Shown here: piece by piece, positions 1 to 7,702 of the stretch
Numbering within the stretch: the first letter of the stretch is position 1
Layout of the letters: each line of letters starts with the position of its first letter
Source of the DNA: Actinomadura flavalba DSM 45200
GTDB lineage: Bacteria > Actinomycetota > Actinomycetes > Streptosporangiales > Streptosporangiaceae
Length of the DNA stretch: 64,000 bases
Reading direction: 5' to 3'
Assembly: GCF_000374305.1 (NCBI RefSeq)
Contig: NZ_KB894103.1
Span: forward strand, 62,001 to 126,000
Made by a program: the position numbers and the translations under genes
Notes under the pieces: model-generated
Databases searched by the model: none
The model's input: the letters and a program-made list of their open reading frames with translations, nothing else
What the model was told of the DNA's origin: nothing

Positions 1-505
1 GTACCTGGACGAGCAGCGCCGGACCGCCACCTACGTCGGGCTGCACGCCGAGGACGTCCCGGGCAGCGTCGCCGAGATGGAGGAGTACATGGCGGCGATG
101 CGGCCGCACCTGCGGGTCACCGAGGAGGCGGCGGCGACCGTCCGGTTCCTGCTGTGGCCGAACCTGCCGGACGACATGCGGTTCCTCAACGCCGGGAAGC
201 CGGGCTACTTCCCGTTCGGGGCGCTGTGCTACTACGCGCTGCCCGGCTGGGCCCGGCGCATGTACGGCACGCTCCCCGAGCTGCCGCAGCCCGTCGTCAC
301 CGCCGCGTTGCGCTCGTTCCGCACGACGCTCAACGCCGTCCCCGAGCGCCTGCACGACCGCGCCTTCGCCAAGCCCACCCGCGACATGCTGGAACGCGCC
401 CGCCGCACCCTCGACGCCGAGGGCTACGACCTGTCGCGCGGCCTGTACGGGCTGCGCGATCCGCGCCGCTGGCCGTCGCGGCGGGCCGTCGCGTCCGTCA
501 GGTGA
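1..505 (+). CDS. MpaB-like oxygenase (DUF2236), C-terminal part
   Basis: The reading frame is already open at base 2, so the N-terminus lies outside the window; about 167 residues remain. The segment YFPFGALCYYALPGWARRMYG followed by an Arg-rich C-terminus resembles the C-terminal half of actinobacterial DUF2236 proteins, the family that includes MpaB and the latex oxygenase Lcp (haem-dependent oxygenases). The expected haem-contacting residues are in the missing part, so activity cannot be judged. Its stop overlaps the convergent ABC permease by 8 nt. Confidence 0.7.
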   Translation, partial: YLDEQRRTATYVGLHAEDVPGSVAEMEEYMAAMRPHLRVTEEAAATVRFLLWPNLPDDMRFLNAGKPGYFPFGALCYYALPGWARRMYGTLPELPQPVVTAALRSFRTTLNAVPERLHDRAFAKPTRDMLERARRTLDAEGYDLSRGLYGLRDPRRWPSRRAVASVR

Positions 506-1283
506 CGTCGCGGCGCGTCGTGGTGAACGCGGCGATCGCCGCGAACAGCACGCCGTAGAACAGCAGCAGCAGGAAGCCGCCCCAGGGCGGCAGCGTGTCC
601 AGCGACCCCGTGCCGCTGAACATGGGGCCGTCCATGCTGGTCAGCGACCGCACCGCGCCCATCGGCAGCCACTGGCCGACGACCGGGACGATCACGGTGA
701 CGAGCTGCTCGACCAGCAGCACCCAGATGATCGCCACGATGATGGCGGCGATCTGGTTGCGGACGAGCGCGCCGAGGCCGAGCCCGACGAGCGCGTACAG
801 GCCGAACGCGGCGACGGTGCCGAGCAGGATCATCGGGATCTCGTGGTCGAGCAGCGTCGCCGGGCCGCCCCGGATCGCCAGCCCGGCCTGCGCGACCGCC
901 ACCGTCAGCACCACCGTCACCACGCCGAAGACCAGTCCGACCACCAGGTAGGACAGCAGTTTGGCGGCCAGCACGCGGCCACGGCGGGGCGTGACGAGGA
1001 ACGTCTGCGTGATGGTCTGGAAGCGGTACTCCGACGTGATGCCCATGATGCCGAGGATCATCATGAACAGGACGCTGCCGGTGCCCACCGCGTAGATCAT
1101 CTGGAGCGTGTTCTCGTCGGTGACCGGGGGCAGCGCCGCCGCCTCCCCGTTCAGCTCGACGCCCGCCAGCGCCAGGTAGAACACCAGGTTGAACAGGGTG
1201 TAGCCCACGGTCAACGCGAGCATGCCCATCCACATCCGGGTCGAGCGGATCTTGAGCAGTTCGGCGCGGACGAGCGCGATCAT
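498..1283 (-). CDS. ABC-2 type transporter permease
   Basis: A 261-residue integral membrane protein with about six hydrophobic segments. It starts with the LVRAELLKIRSTR amphipathic stretch typical of ABC-2 permeases such as those of the NatB/EcsB kind. It probably forms the membrane half of an exporter with the ATPase encoded immediately upstream, because the ATPase stop overlaps this ATG by 4 nt (ATGA). The substrate is unknown; drugs, lipids and antimicrobial peptides are the usual ones for this class. Confidence 0.85.
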   Translation of the reverse strand: MIALVRAELLKIRSTRMWMGMLALTVGYTLFNLVFYLALAGVELNGEAAALPPVTDENTLQMIYAVGTGSVLFMMILGIMGITSEYRFQTITQTFLVTPRRGRVLAAKLLSYLVVGLVFGVVTVVLTVAVAQAGLAIRGGPATLLDHEIPMILLGTVAAFGLYALVGLGLGALVRNQIAAIIVAIIWVLLVEQLVTVIVPVVGQWLPMGAVRSLTSMDGPMFSGTGSLDTLPPWGGFLLLLFYGVLFAAIAAFTTTRRDVT

Positions 1284-2203
1284 GCGGGGTTCTCCTCGGG
1301 GACGCTCATCTGCGCCATCGTCAGCTCCAGGAAGATCTTCTCCAGCCCGGAGCTCTCGGGCGCGAGTTCGGTCAGCACGGTCTCGGTGGCGAGCGCGGCC
1401 CGTCCGACGTCGGCGGGTTCGACCCCGGCGACGACCAGGCCGCCGTCGTCGTGTTCGACCTCGGCGCCGGTGCGCTCCAGGGCGGCGGCGAGCCCGGCGA
1501 GGGTGCCGGGGGCCTCCGCGTCCTGCGGGGCGATCCGCACCCGGAGCCTGCCCGCGCCGGTGAGTTCCGCGACGGACGCGTCGCGGACGACCCGGCCGTT
1601 CGCCACGATCACGATGTGGTCGGCGGTCTGCTCGACCTCCGCGAGGACATGGCTGGACAGCAGCACCGTGCAGCCCTGCTCGGCCAGATGCCGCAGGAAC
1701 GCCCGCAGCCAGTGGATGCCCGCCGGGTCGAGGCCGTTGGCGGGCTCGTCCATGATCAGCACCGGCGGCTCAGCGAGGATCGCCGCCGCGAGCGCGAGCC
1801 GCTGCCGCATGCCCAGCGAGAACCCGCCGACGCGGCGGCCCGCGGCGTCGGTCAGCCCGGCCTGCGCGAGCGCCGCGTCGACGCGCGCGAGCGGGAGGCC
1901 CGCCGCCAGGCAGGTGACGCGCAGGTGGTCACGGGCGGTGCGGCCCGGGTGGAAGCCGGTCGCCTCCAGCGCGGCGCCGACGGTCGCGAGCGGCCGCTCC
2001 AGGTCGGCGTAGGTCTTCCCCTCGATGAGCGCCCGGCCCGACGTCGGGCCCACCAGCCCGAGGATCATCCGTAACGTCGTGGTCTTTCCCGCGCCGTTCG
2101 GTCCGAGGAAGCCGGTCACCGTTCCGGGGCGGGCGACGAAGCTCACCCCGTCCACGGCACGGACCGGCCCGAAACTCTTGGTCAGGTTCTCCACGACGAT
2201 CAC
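1280..2203 (-). CDS. ABC transporter ATP-binding protein
   Basis: A 307-residue ATPase that energises the permease downstream. Walker A is GPNGAGKTT, the signature is FSLGMRQRL and Walker B is PVLIMDEPANGLD. The SLGMRQRL signature and the long C-terminal extension after the SSHVLAEV H-loop are typical of the DrrA/CcmA-like exporter subfamily. Translation starts at GTG (reverse complement of 2201-2203). It is coupled to the permease by a 4-nt overlap, and the pair forms a two-gene operon. Confidence 0.9.
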   Translation of the reverse strand: MIVVENLTKSFGPVRAVDGVSFVARPGTVTGFLGPNGAGKTTTLRMILGLVGPTSGRALIEGKTYADLERPLATVGAALEATGFHPGRTARDHLRVTCLAAGLPLARVDAALAQAGLTDAAGRRVGGFSLGMRQRLALAAAILAEPPVLIMDEPANGLDPAGIHWLRAFLRHLAEQGCTVLLSSHVLAEVEQTADHIVIVANGRVVRDASVAELTGAGRLRVRIAPQDAEAPGTLAGLAAALERTGAEVEHDDGGLVVAGVEPADVGRAALATETVLTELAPESSGLEKIFLELTMAQMSVPEENPA

Positions 2204-2252
2204 GCCGCCATCGTGACATCACGGGCACCCCCCGCGTCAATTCCGCCCCACG

Positions 2253-3143
2253 TCAGACCTCGGCCGGGAGGGCGGCCCAGGGCTCCTTGCGGGGGGCGGC
2301 CTCGCGGCCCTCGGGGCAGTGCCGGGCGAAGTCGCACCACGAGCAGAGGTTGCCGGGCCGGGGCGGGAACTGCGCGTCGAACGGGGCGTGGTCGGGCGCC
2401 TCGCCGGAGCGCGGGCGCGGGACCGGCGGACGGTCGCGGTAGGCGGCGTCGGCGTCGGCCGCCTCGTCCGCGATGGCCTCGGCGCGGCGCAGGTGCCGGG
2501 CCAGGGACTCGTCGGTGTGCTCCCAGACGGCGACCTCGCCGGACGGCAGGTGGTGCAGCTCCACGCGGCGGCACGGGCGGCGCAGCACCCGCCCGGCGGC
2601 GATCGCGTACAGGGCCAGCGCCAGCGAGCCGCGCGCGTCGTCGGAGGTCAGCACGTGGCGGCCCGTCTTGTAGTCGACGACGACCAGTTCCCCGCCGCGC
2701 CCGTCCAGCCGGTCGATGCGGCCCGACACCGCGATGCGGTCGGTGCGGGTCGCGACCGTGCGCTCCACGCCCAGCGGCTCGTCGGACGGGTCGAGGCGCG
2801 CGGTGTACCGCTCGACCATCTCGGCGGCGCGGTCGCGCTCGCGGGCCGACTGCGCGGCGTCGCGGAACCCGTCGGTGAGCCAGCCGCGCCGCAGCAGCGC
2901 GACGGCGGCGGCGGGCGACCGCTCGTGCTCGGGCAGCCGCCACCACGCCGCCAGCGCGTTGTGCACGCTCGCGCCGACGCTGTTGTGCGCCCACGGCGGG
3001 CCCTTGGGCGGCGCCGGGCGGTCGAGGTAGGTCATCCGGTAGCGGCGCGGGCAGTCCAGCCAGGTGTTCAGCCGCGACGGCGTGCACGTGTACAGCCGTC
3101 GCGGCATCTCTTCGAAGCCGAAGCCGAGCTGCTCACCGCTCAC
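2253..3143 (-). CDS. RecB-family PD-(D/E)XK nuclease with Fe-S cysteines
   Basis: About 296 residues. The C-terminal RecB nuclease fold shows GRIDRLD, the core VVDYKTGR and a downstream ALALYA helix. One Cys near residue 31 (LDCPRRY) and three near the C-terminus (CSWCDFARHC) form the four-Cys pattern that binds a [4Fe-4S] cluster in AddB and Cas4-like nucleases. It is probably a stand-alone DNA exonuclease or repair enzyme, with no helicase domain. I chose the GTG start 8 nt after the MBL gene stop; a longer upstream reading frame would run through that gene. Confidence 0.8.
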   Translation of the reverse strand: MSGEQLGFGFEEMPRRLYTCTPSRLNTWLDCPRRYRMTYLDRPAPPKGPPWAHNSVGASVHNALAAWWRLPEHERSPAAAVALLRRGWLTDGFRDAAQSARERDRAAEMVERYTARLDPSDEPLGVERTVATRTDRIAVSGRIDRLDGRGGELVVVDYKTGRHVLTSDDARGSLALALYAIAAGRVLRRPCRRVELHHLPSGEVAVWEHTDESLARHLRRAEAIADEAADADAAYRDRPPVPRPRSGEAPDHAPFDAQFPPRPGNLCSWCDFARHCPEGREAAPRKEPWAALPAEV

Positions 3144-3151
3144 CGGCGCCG

Positions 3152-3856
3152 TCAGTCCTCCTCGGCGAACGCGCCCCAGGTCTCCCAGCGGGCGTCCTCT
3201 TCCCGGGCGGTCGTCTCCTCGCCCTGGCCGGGCAGGACGCGCGGGTCCTGCTCGCGCAGCGGGGTGAGCAGCGCGCCGATCGAGTTGATCTGCTTGCGCC
3301 GGTCCTCGTACTGGCCGCCGATCGAGCCGGGCTGGCCCCGGTGCAGCGTGTCGCCGGAGAACACGACGCCGAGCTGGTCGCTGACGATCGACACGCTGCC
3401 GGGCGTGTGGCCGGGCGTGTGCAGGATCTCGAGCTGGGCGTCGCCGATCTGGAAGACGCCGCCGTCCTCCAGCCAGATGTCGGGCTCCAGCGAGCGCAGC
3501 GCCTTGGCGTCGTCCTCGTCGTCCTCCTCCTTGGCGAGGCGGGCGAAGTAGTCGCGCCACAGCGGCCGGTCGCCGCGGTGCAGGGCGATCGGGGCCCAGT
3601 CGTCCTCGTCCTCCTCGCCGGCGGCGGCGACCTCCAGCGCGGTGCGCAGGTGGTGCTCGTGCCCGTCGGTGAGGATGACGGCCATGACCTCGCGGTCACC
3701 GACCTTCTTCAGCACCTTCTCGGCGTCAAAGCCCGGGTCGATGACGATGGCCTCGTCGTCGTTCCCGACGATGTAGGTGTTGTTCTCGACGTCGTAGGCG
3801 GTGCCGTACAGCGAGGTCTCGCCCGACGTCACCACGGTTTCGATGCGCGCATCCAC
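3152..3856 (-). CDS. MBL-fold metallohydrolase with atypical metal motif
   Basis: A 234-residue protein. The later metallo-beta-lactamase motifs are normal: HTPGHTPGS supplies the third His and FSGDTLH the bridging Asp. The first motif is TDGHEHH where THxHxDH is expected, so the first His is Asp and the Asp is His. The protein also carries acidic insertions (EEDEDD, EEDDEDD) around residues 80-115. Hydroxyacylglutathione hydrolase-like or other hydrolase activity is possible, but the altered site makes this uncertain. It lies directly upstream of the RecB-type gene, 8 nt apart. Confidence 0.8.
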   Translation of the reverse strand: MDARIETVVTSGETSLYGTAYDVENNTYIVGNDDEAIVIDPGFDAEKVLKKVGDREVMAVILTDGHEHHLRTALEVAAAGEEDEDDWAPIALHRGDRPLWRDYFARLAKEEDDEDDAKALRSLEPDIWLEDGGVFQIGDAQLEILHTPGHTPGSVSIVSDQLGVVFSGDTLHRGQPGSIGGQYEDRRKQINSIGALLTPLREQDPRVLPGQGEETTAREEDARWETWGAFAEED

Positions 3857-3921
3857 GCCCGCACCCTACCGCTGCGGCGCCCTCGGCGCGCCTCCGCGCG
3901 GCGGCCGGGCGGCCCGGCGGG

Positions 3922-4770
3922 TCAGCGGCGGACGGGCGGGACGGCGCCGGACGTGGCGGCGAGCAGCGCCTCGTAGGCGCCGGGCGCGGTCGTCTCGGCG
4001 CCGAGCCGGTCGCCGGTGAGCGCGCCGTGGTCGTCGCTGGAGCCGGTGACGACGAGGTCCAGGTCCCCGGCGAGGGCGCGCAGGGCGGCGCGGTCGCGGG
4101 CGGGCTGGTCGGGGTGGTCGGCCTCCAGGCCGGTGAGCCCGGCGGCGGCGAGGTCCGCGATCAGCGCGTCGTCGGCGTGGTAGCCGCCGCGTGCCGCCCG
4201 GGGATGCGCGAGCACGGTCGCCCCTCCCGCCGCGCGGACGAGCCGCACGGCACGGACCGGGTCGAGCGCGTAGCGGCCGACGTGGGCCCGTCCGCCCTCG
4301 GCGATCCACGCCGGGCCGAACGCCTCGTCCACGGTCGCGACGGCGCCGGATTCCACGAGCGCGCGGGCGATGTGCGGGCGTCCCACGGCGTCGCCGCGGG
4401 CCAGCGCGCGGACGGCGTCCCAGGTGACGTCGGCGCCCAGTTCGCGGAGCCTGTCCACCATCCGGCGGGCGCGGATGACGCGGTCGTCGCGCAGCCGCGC
4501 CATCTCCGCCGCCAGCTCGGGGTGCTCCGGATCGAACAAGTAGCCGAGGAGGTGCACGCTTCGGCCGTCCACCTGGCAGGACAGTTCGGCCCCGGCGACG
4601 AGCGTCGTCCCGGCGGGCAGCGCCGCGACGGCGGCGGCGACCCCGGCGACCGTGTCGTGGTCGGTGAGCGCGACGACGTCGAGCCCGGCGGCGTGGGCGC
4701 GGGCGACGACCTGCGCGGGCGGGCGGGTGCCGTCGGAGACGTCGCTGTGGGCGTGCAGGTCGATGCGCAT
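3922..4770 (-). CDS. PHP-domain phosphoesterase
   Basis: About 282 residues. The N-terminus MRIDLHAHSDVSDG gives the first PHP motif (HxH), LTDHDTV the second, and VLAHPRA and SSDDHG the later metal-binding positions. This set matches the RNase AM/YciV-like branch, whose members hydrolyse nucleoside bisphosphates or trim RNA 5' ends. The ATG at 4768-4770 is preferred over upstream starts because the PHP fold begins there and the upstream sequence is Pro/Arg-rich and unlike coding sequence. The DUF6758-like gene lies 32 nt upstream. Confidence 0.88.
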   Translation of the reverse strand: MRIDLHAHSDVSDGTRPPAQVVARAHAAGLDVVALTDHDTVAGVAAAVAALPAGTTLVAGAELSCQVDGRSVHLLGYLFDPEHPELAAEMARLRDDRVIRARRMVDRLRELGADVTWDAVRALARGDAVGRPHIARALVESGAVATVDEAFGPAWIAEGGRAHVGRYALDPVRAVRLVRAAGGATVLAHPRAARGGYHADDALIADLAAAGLTGLEADHPDQPARDRAALRALAGDLDLVVTGSSDDHGALTGDRLGAETTAPGAYEALLAATSGAVPPVRR

Positions 4771-4802
4771 ACCCCTTGCTACACCCGCCGGGTGCGCGCG
4801 GG

Positions 4803-5438
4803 TCAGGGGAGGTGGGTCAGGCGGGGGCTGAGCGGGCCGTAGGGCAGGTCGAGGGCGAAACCGGGCTCGCGCAGGTCGAGCAGGGCGGACGCCTCCAGCA
4901 GCAGGACCCCGGCCTCGGCGGGCCACAGCACGGCCCACAGCCAGTTGCCCAGGGCCTCACCGACGTAGGCGGCGCGGTCGGACGGGGCGGCGACCGGCCA
5001 CAGCGGGACCGACCGGCCCGCCGCCGCGAGCTTGGTGAGCGCGGCGCCCCGGTCGAAGCCGGGGCCCGGGTCGGTGCCGGGCAGTCCGGCGAAGTGCGCG
5101 CCGAGCCCGATACCGGGCTCCTCGGCGACGAGGATGAGGTCGTGCGAGCCGGTGAGCAGGCCGGGCCCCGACAGCGCGACGGCCACGGCGCGGGCGCCGC
5201 CGCGCTCGTCACCGACCGAGCCGAACCCGGTGACGAGCCAGTCGCGCGGGAGCGGCCACGGCGCCCAGACGGGGACGTGCGTGTGCCGGAGCACTTCGTC
5301 GAGCGCGTCCTGGCCGGGCTGCTCGGACGGGCGGCGCGGCAGCACGGCGCCGTGCTCGCCACACGTCCAGTCGGCGGAGCGGGCGTCGGGCGGTCGCAGC
5401 TCTGCGGCGCACCGCGGGCAGGTGACCTCGGCGCTCAT
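4803..5438 (-). CDS. DUF6758-like conserved actinobacterial protein
   Basis: A 211-residue protein that starts with a small zinc-ribbon-like segment (CPRCAAEL, then CGEHG), followed by a conserved region around HTHVPVWAPWPLPRDW and an alanine-rich C-terminal half. I recognise the pattern of a conserved actinobacterial family that often precedes a PHP-domain gene, as here. No catalytic motif is visible and its biochemical role is unknown. It is divergent from the Nudix gene across about 80 nt. Confidence 0.65.
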   Translation of the reverse strand: MSAEVTCPRCAAELRPPDARSADWTCGEHGAVLPRRPSEQPGQDALDEVLRHTHVPVWAPWPLPRDWLVTGFGSVGDERGGARAVAVALSGPGLLTGSHDLILVAEEPGIGLGAHFAGLPGTDPGPGFDRGAALTKLAAAGRSVPLWPVAAPSDRAAYVGEALGNWLWAVLWPAEAGVLLLEASALLDLREPGFALDLPYGPLSPRLTHLP

Positions 5439-5520
5439 GGTTACCTACAGTGCGTCGTCGAACGCGGTACGTCAAGCCCTCCACGCCGTCGCACTGCCAA
5501 GGTTCGGCGATGATCGGGTC

Positions 5521-5907
5521 ATGCGCGTGCGATGTGCGGGAGCGGTCGTCCGGGACGGCCACGGCCGCGTCCTGCTGATCCTGCGGGGTCACGAACCGGC
5601 GCGGGGCACCTGGTCGATCCCCGGCGGCCGGGTCGAACCGGGCGAGGACGACCGGACCGCCGTCATCCGCGAACTCCGCGAGGAGACCGGCCTGACGGTC
5701 GAACCCGGCGCGCTCGCGGGCACCGTCGAACGGGCCGAACCCGGCGTCGTCTACGAGATCCACGACTACGTCGCGACCGTCACCGGCGGCGTCCTGACCC
5801 CGGGCGACGACGCCGACGACGCCCGCTGGTTCACCCCCGCCGAGCTGCGCGCCGCCGACCTCGCCCCCGGCGTGCTGGCCGCGCTGGAGTCCTGGGGCTT
5901 CGCCTGA
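5521..5907 (+). CDS. Nudix hydrolase
   Basis: A 128-residue single-domain Nudix protein. The Nudix box reads GGRVEPGED, then RELREETGL, with all catalytic glutamates present. Members hydrolyse nucleoside diphosphates linked to another moiety; the short form is compatible with an 8-oxo-dGTP or ADP-ribose type enzyme, and the sequence does not decide. The ATG at 5521 begins the fold (MRVRCAGAVVRD). A longer in-frame extension upstream overlaps the opposite-strand gene and is rejected. Confidence 0.9.
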   Translation: MRVRCAGAVVRDGHGRVLLILRGHEPARGTWSIPGGRVEPGEDDRTAVIRELREETGLTVEPGALAGTVERAEPGVVYEIHDYVATVTGGVLTPGDDADDARWFTPAELRAADLAPGVLAALESWGFA

Positions 5908-5954
5908 GCCGCGACCGCCTAGGATCTTGACGCTCCTTCCCCCCGGAGGTCCCG

Positions 5955-6602
5955 GTGACCCTGCACGACCTGCTCGAACCCCTGCTCCGCCCCGCCTTCC
6001 ACCTCGGCGCCGTCCCGACGAGCTGGGCCGAGCTGATCGGCTTCGCGACCGGTGCGCTGAACGTGTACCTGGTCGTGCGGCAGAACATCTGGAACTGGCC
6101 GATCGGCGCCGTGAACGTCATCTTCCTCGGCCTGGTCTTCCTGGACGGCGGCCTGTACGCCGACGCCGCGCTCCAGGTCGTCTACGTCGCGCTCCAGTGC
6201 TACGGCTGGTACGTCTGGATGTACGGCGGGGCCGAACGCGACGCGCTGCCGGTGCGCCGCACCCGCCGCGCCGAGTGGGCGGGCGTCGGCGTCGCGGGCG
6301 CGGTGGCGACGGCCGTCATGACGTGGGTCCTCGTCGCCTTCACCGACTCCACGGTCCCGTTCTGGGACGCGGTCACCACGGCGCTGTCGCTCATGGCCAC
6401 CTACGGGATGTCGCGCAAGCTGCTGGAGTCGTGGTGGCTGTGGATCGCCGCCGACCTGATCTACATCCCGCTCTACTGGCACAAGGACCTGCACCTGACG
6501 TCCGTGCTCTACGTGCTCTTCCTGGCGTTGTGCGTGTCGGGGCTGATCGCCTGGCGGCGCGACCTGACCGGCCGGGCGCCCGTCGCGGAGACGGTCGCGT
6601 GA
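5955..6602 (+). CDS. pnuC: Nicotinamide riboside transporter PnuC
   Basis: A 215-residue membrane protein with about seven transmembrane helices. WAELIGFATGALNVYLVVRQNIWNWPIG is the conserved PnuC core, in which Trp and Asn residues line the substrate path. It mediates facilitated diffusion of nicotinamide riboside across the inner membrane, with trapping by phosphorylation inside. The GTG start at 5955 has a GGAGG site 6-10 nt upstream. The stop overlaps the start of nadR (GTGA), so transport and salvage enzyme are translationally coupled. Confidence 0.92.
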   Translation: MTLHDLLEPLLRPAFHLGAVPTSWAELIGFATGALNVYLVVRQNIWNWPIGAVNVIFLGLVFLDGGLYADAALQVVYVALQCYGWYVWMYGGAERDALPVRRTRRAEWAGVGVAGAVATAVMTWVLVAFTDSTVPFWDAVTTALSLMATYGMSRKLLESWWLWIAADLIYIPLYWHKDLHLTSVLYVLFLALCVSGLIAWRRDLTGRAPVAETVA

Positions 6603-7702
6603 CGTTCGCGCACGGCCTGGTCATCGGCAAGTTCTATCCGCCGCACGCCGGGCACCGGCACCTCGTGGACACGGCCGCCGCGCGGTGCGCGCGGGTCACG
6701 GTCGTCGTGGCCGCGTCCACGGCCGAGAGCGTCCCGCTCGCGCTGCGCGCCGCGTGGCTGCGGGAGACGCATCCGCAGCCGCACGTCGAGATCGTGCCGG
6801 TCATGGACGACGCCGAGGTCGACTACGGCTCCGACGCCGCCTGGGCGACGCACGTTAACGCCTTCCGCGCGGCGCTGCGCCTCATGGAGGGCCTGGGCGT
6901 CATCTGGCCGCCGGTCGACGCCGTGTTCAGCTCCGAGGACTACGGCCCCGAGCTGGCGCGCCGGTTCGGCGCCGCGCACGTGCCCGTCGACCCCGACCGG
7001 GCGCGGTTCCCGGTCAGCGGCACCGCCGTGCGCGCCGACCCGGTCGCGACGTGGGAGCACCTGGCGCCGCCCGTCCGCGCGTACCTGGCCCGGCGCGTCG
7101 TGGTCACCGGCGCGGAGTCCACCGGCACGACGACGCTGACCCGCGCGCTCGCGGCGCACTACGCGGCGCGCGGCGGCGTCTGGGCCGCGACGCGGTGGGT
7201 GCCCGAGTACGGGCGGACGTACTGCACGGAGAAGCTGGCCGCCGTGCGGCGCGCGGCGGGCGACCCCGGCCTCTGGCTGGACGACCTCGCCTGGGAGTCC
7301 GCCGAGTTCACGACGATCGCCGAACGTCATCTCGCGCTGGAGGACGCCGCCGCCCGCGCCGGGTCGCCCGTCCTGTTCTGCGACACCGACGCGCTGGCCA
7401 CGACGCTGTGGCACGAGCGCTATCTGAACGCCCCGGCCCCGGACGTCGAGCGGGTGCACGAGCGCGCCCCGCACCACCTGTGGATTCACACGTCCGCCGA
7501 CGGCGTGCCGTTCGAGCAGGACGGCTGGCGCGACGGCGAGTCCGTCCGGTCGTGGATGGACGTCCGGTTCCGCACCGAGCTGGCCCGCCACCGGCTCCCG
7601 CACGTCACCGTGCGCGGCGCGCACGAGGAGCGGCTGGAGAAGGCCGTCGTCGCGGTGGACGCGCTGCTGGCGGCGGGCTGGGAGATCAGCCCACCGCTCT
7701 AG
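6599..7702 (+). CDS. nadR: NadR-like NMN adenylyltransferase / ribosylnicotinamide kinase
   Basis: A 367-residue bifunctional protein. The N-terminal nucleotidyltransferase domain has GKFYPPHAGH (the HxGH catalytic motif) and VSGTAVR. The C-terminal kinase-like domain starts at VVTGAESTGTTTL. It lacks the N-terminal helix-turn-helix of the enterobacterial NadR repressor, so it is an enzyme and not a regulator. With PnuC it would convert imported nicotinamide riboside to NMN and then NAD. The P-loop has Thr where the Walker A lysine is expected. It starts at GTG inside the pnuC stop. Confidence 0.88.
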   Translation: MTFAHGLVIGKFYPPHAGHRHLVDTAAARCARVTVVVAASTAESVPLALRAAWLRETHPQPHVEIVPVMDDAEVDYGSDAAWATHVNAFRAALRLMEGLGVIWPPVDAVFSSEDYGPELARRFGAAHVPVDPDRARFPVSGTAVRADPVATWEHLAPPVRAYLARRVVVTGAESTGTTTLTRALAAHYAARGGVWAATRWVPEYGRTYCTEKLAAVRRAAGDPGLWLDDLAWESAEFTTIAERHLALEDAAARAGSPVLFCDTDALATTLWHERYLNAPAPDVERVHERAPHHLWIHTSADGVPFEQDGWRDGESVRSWMDVRFRTELARHRLPHVTVRGAHEERLEKAVVAVDALLAAGWEISPPL

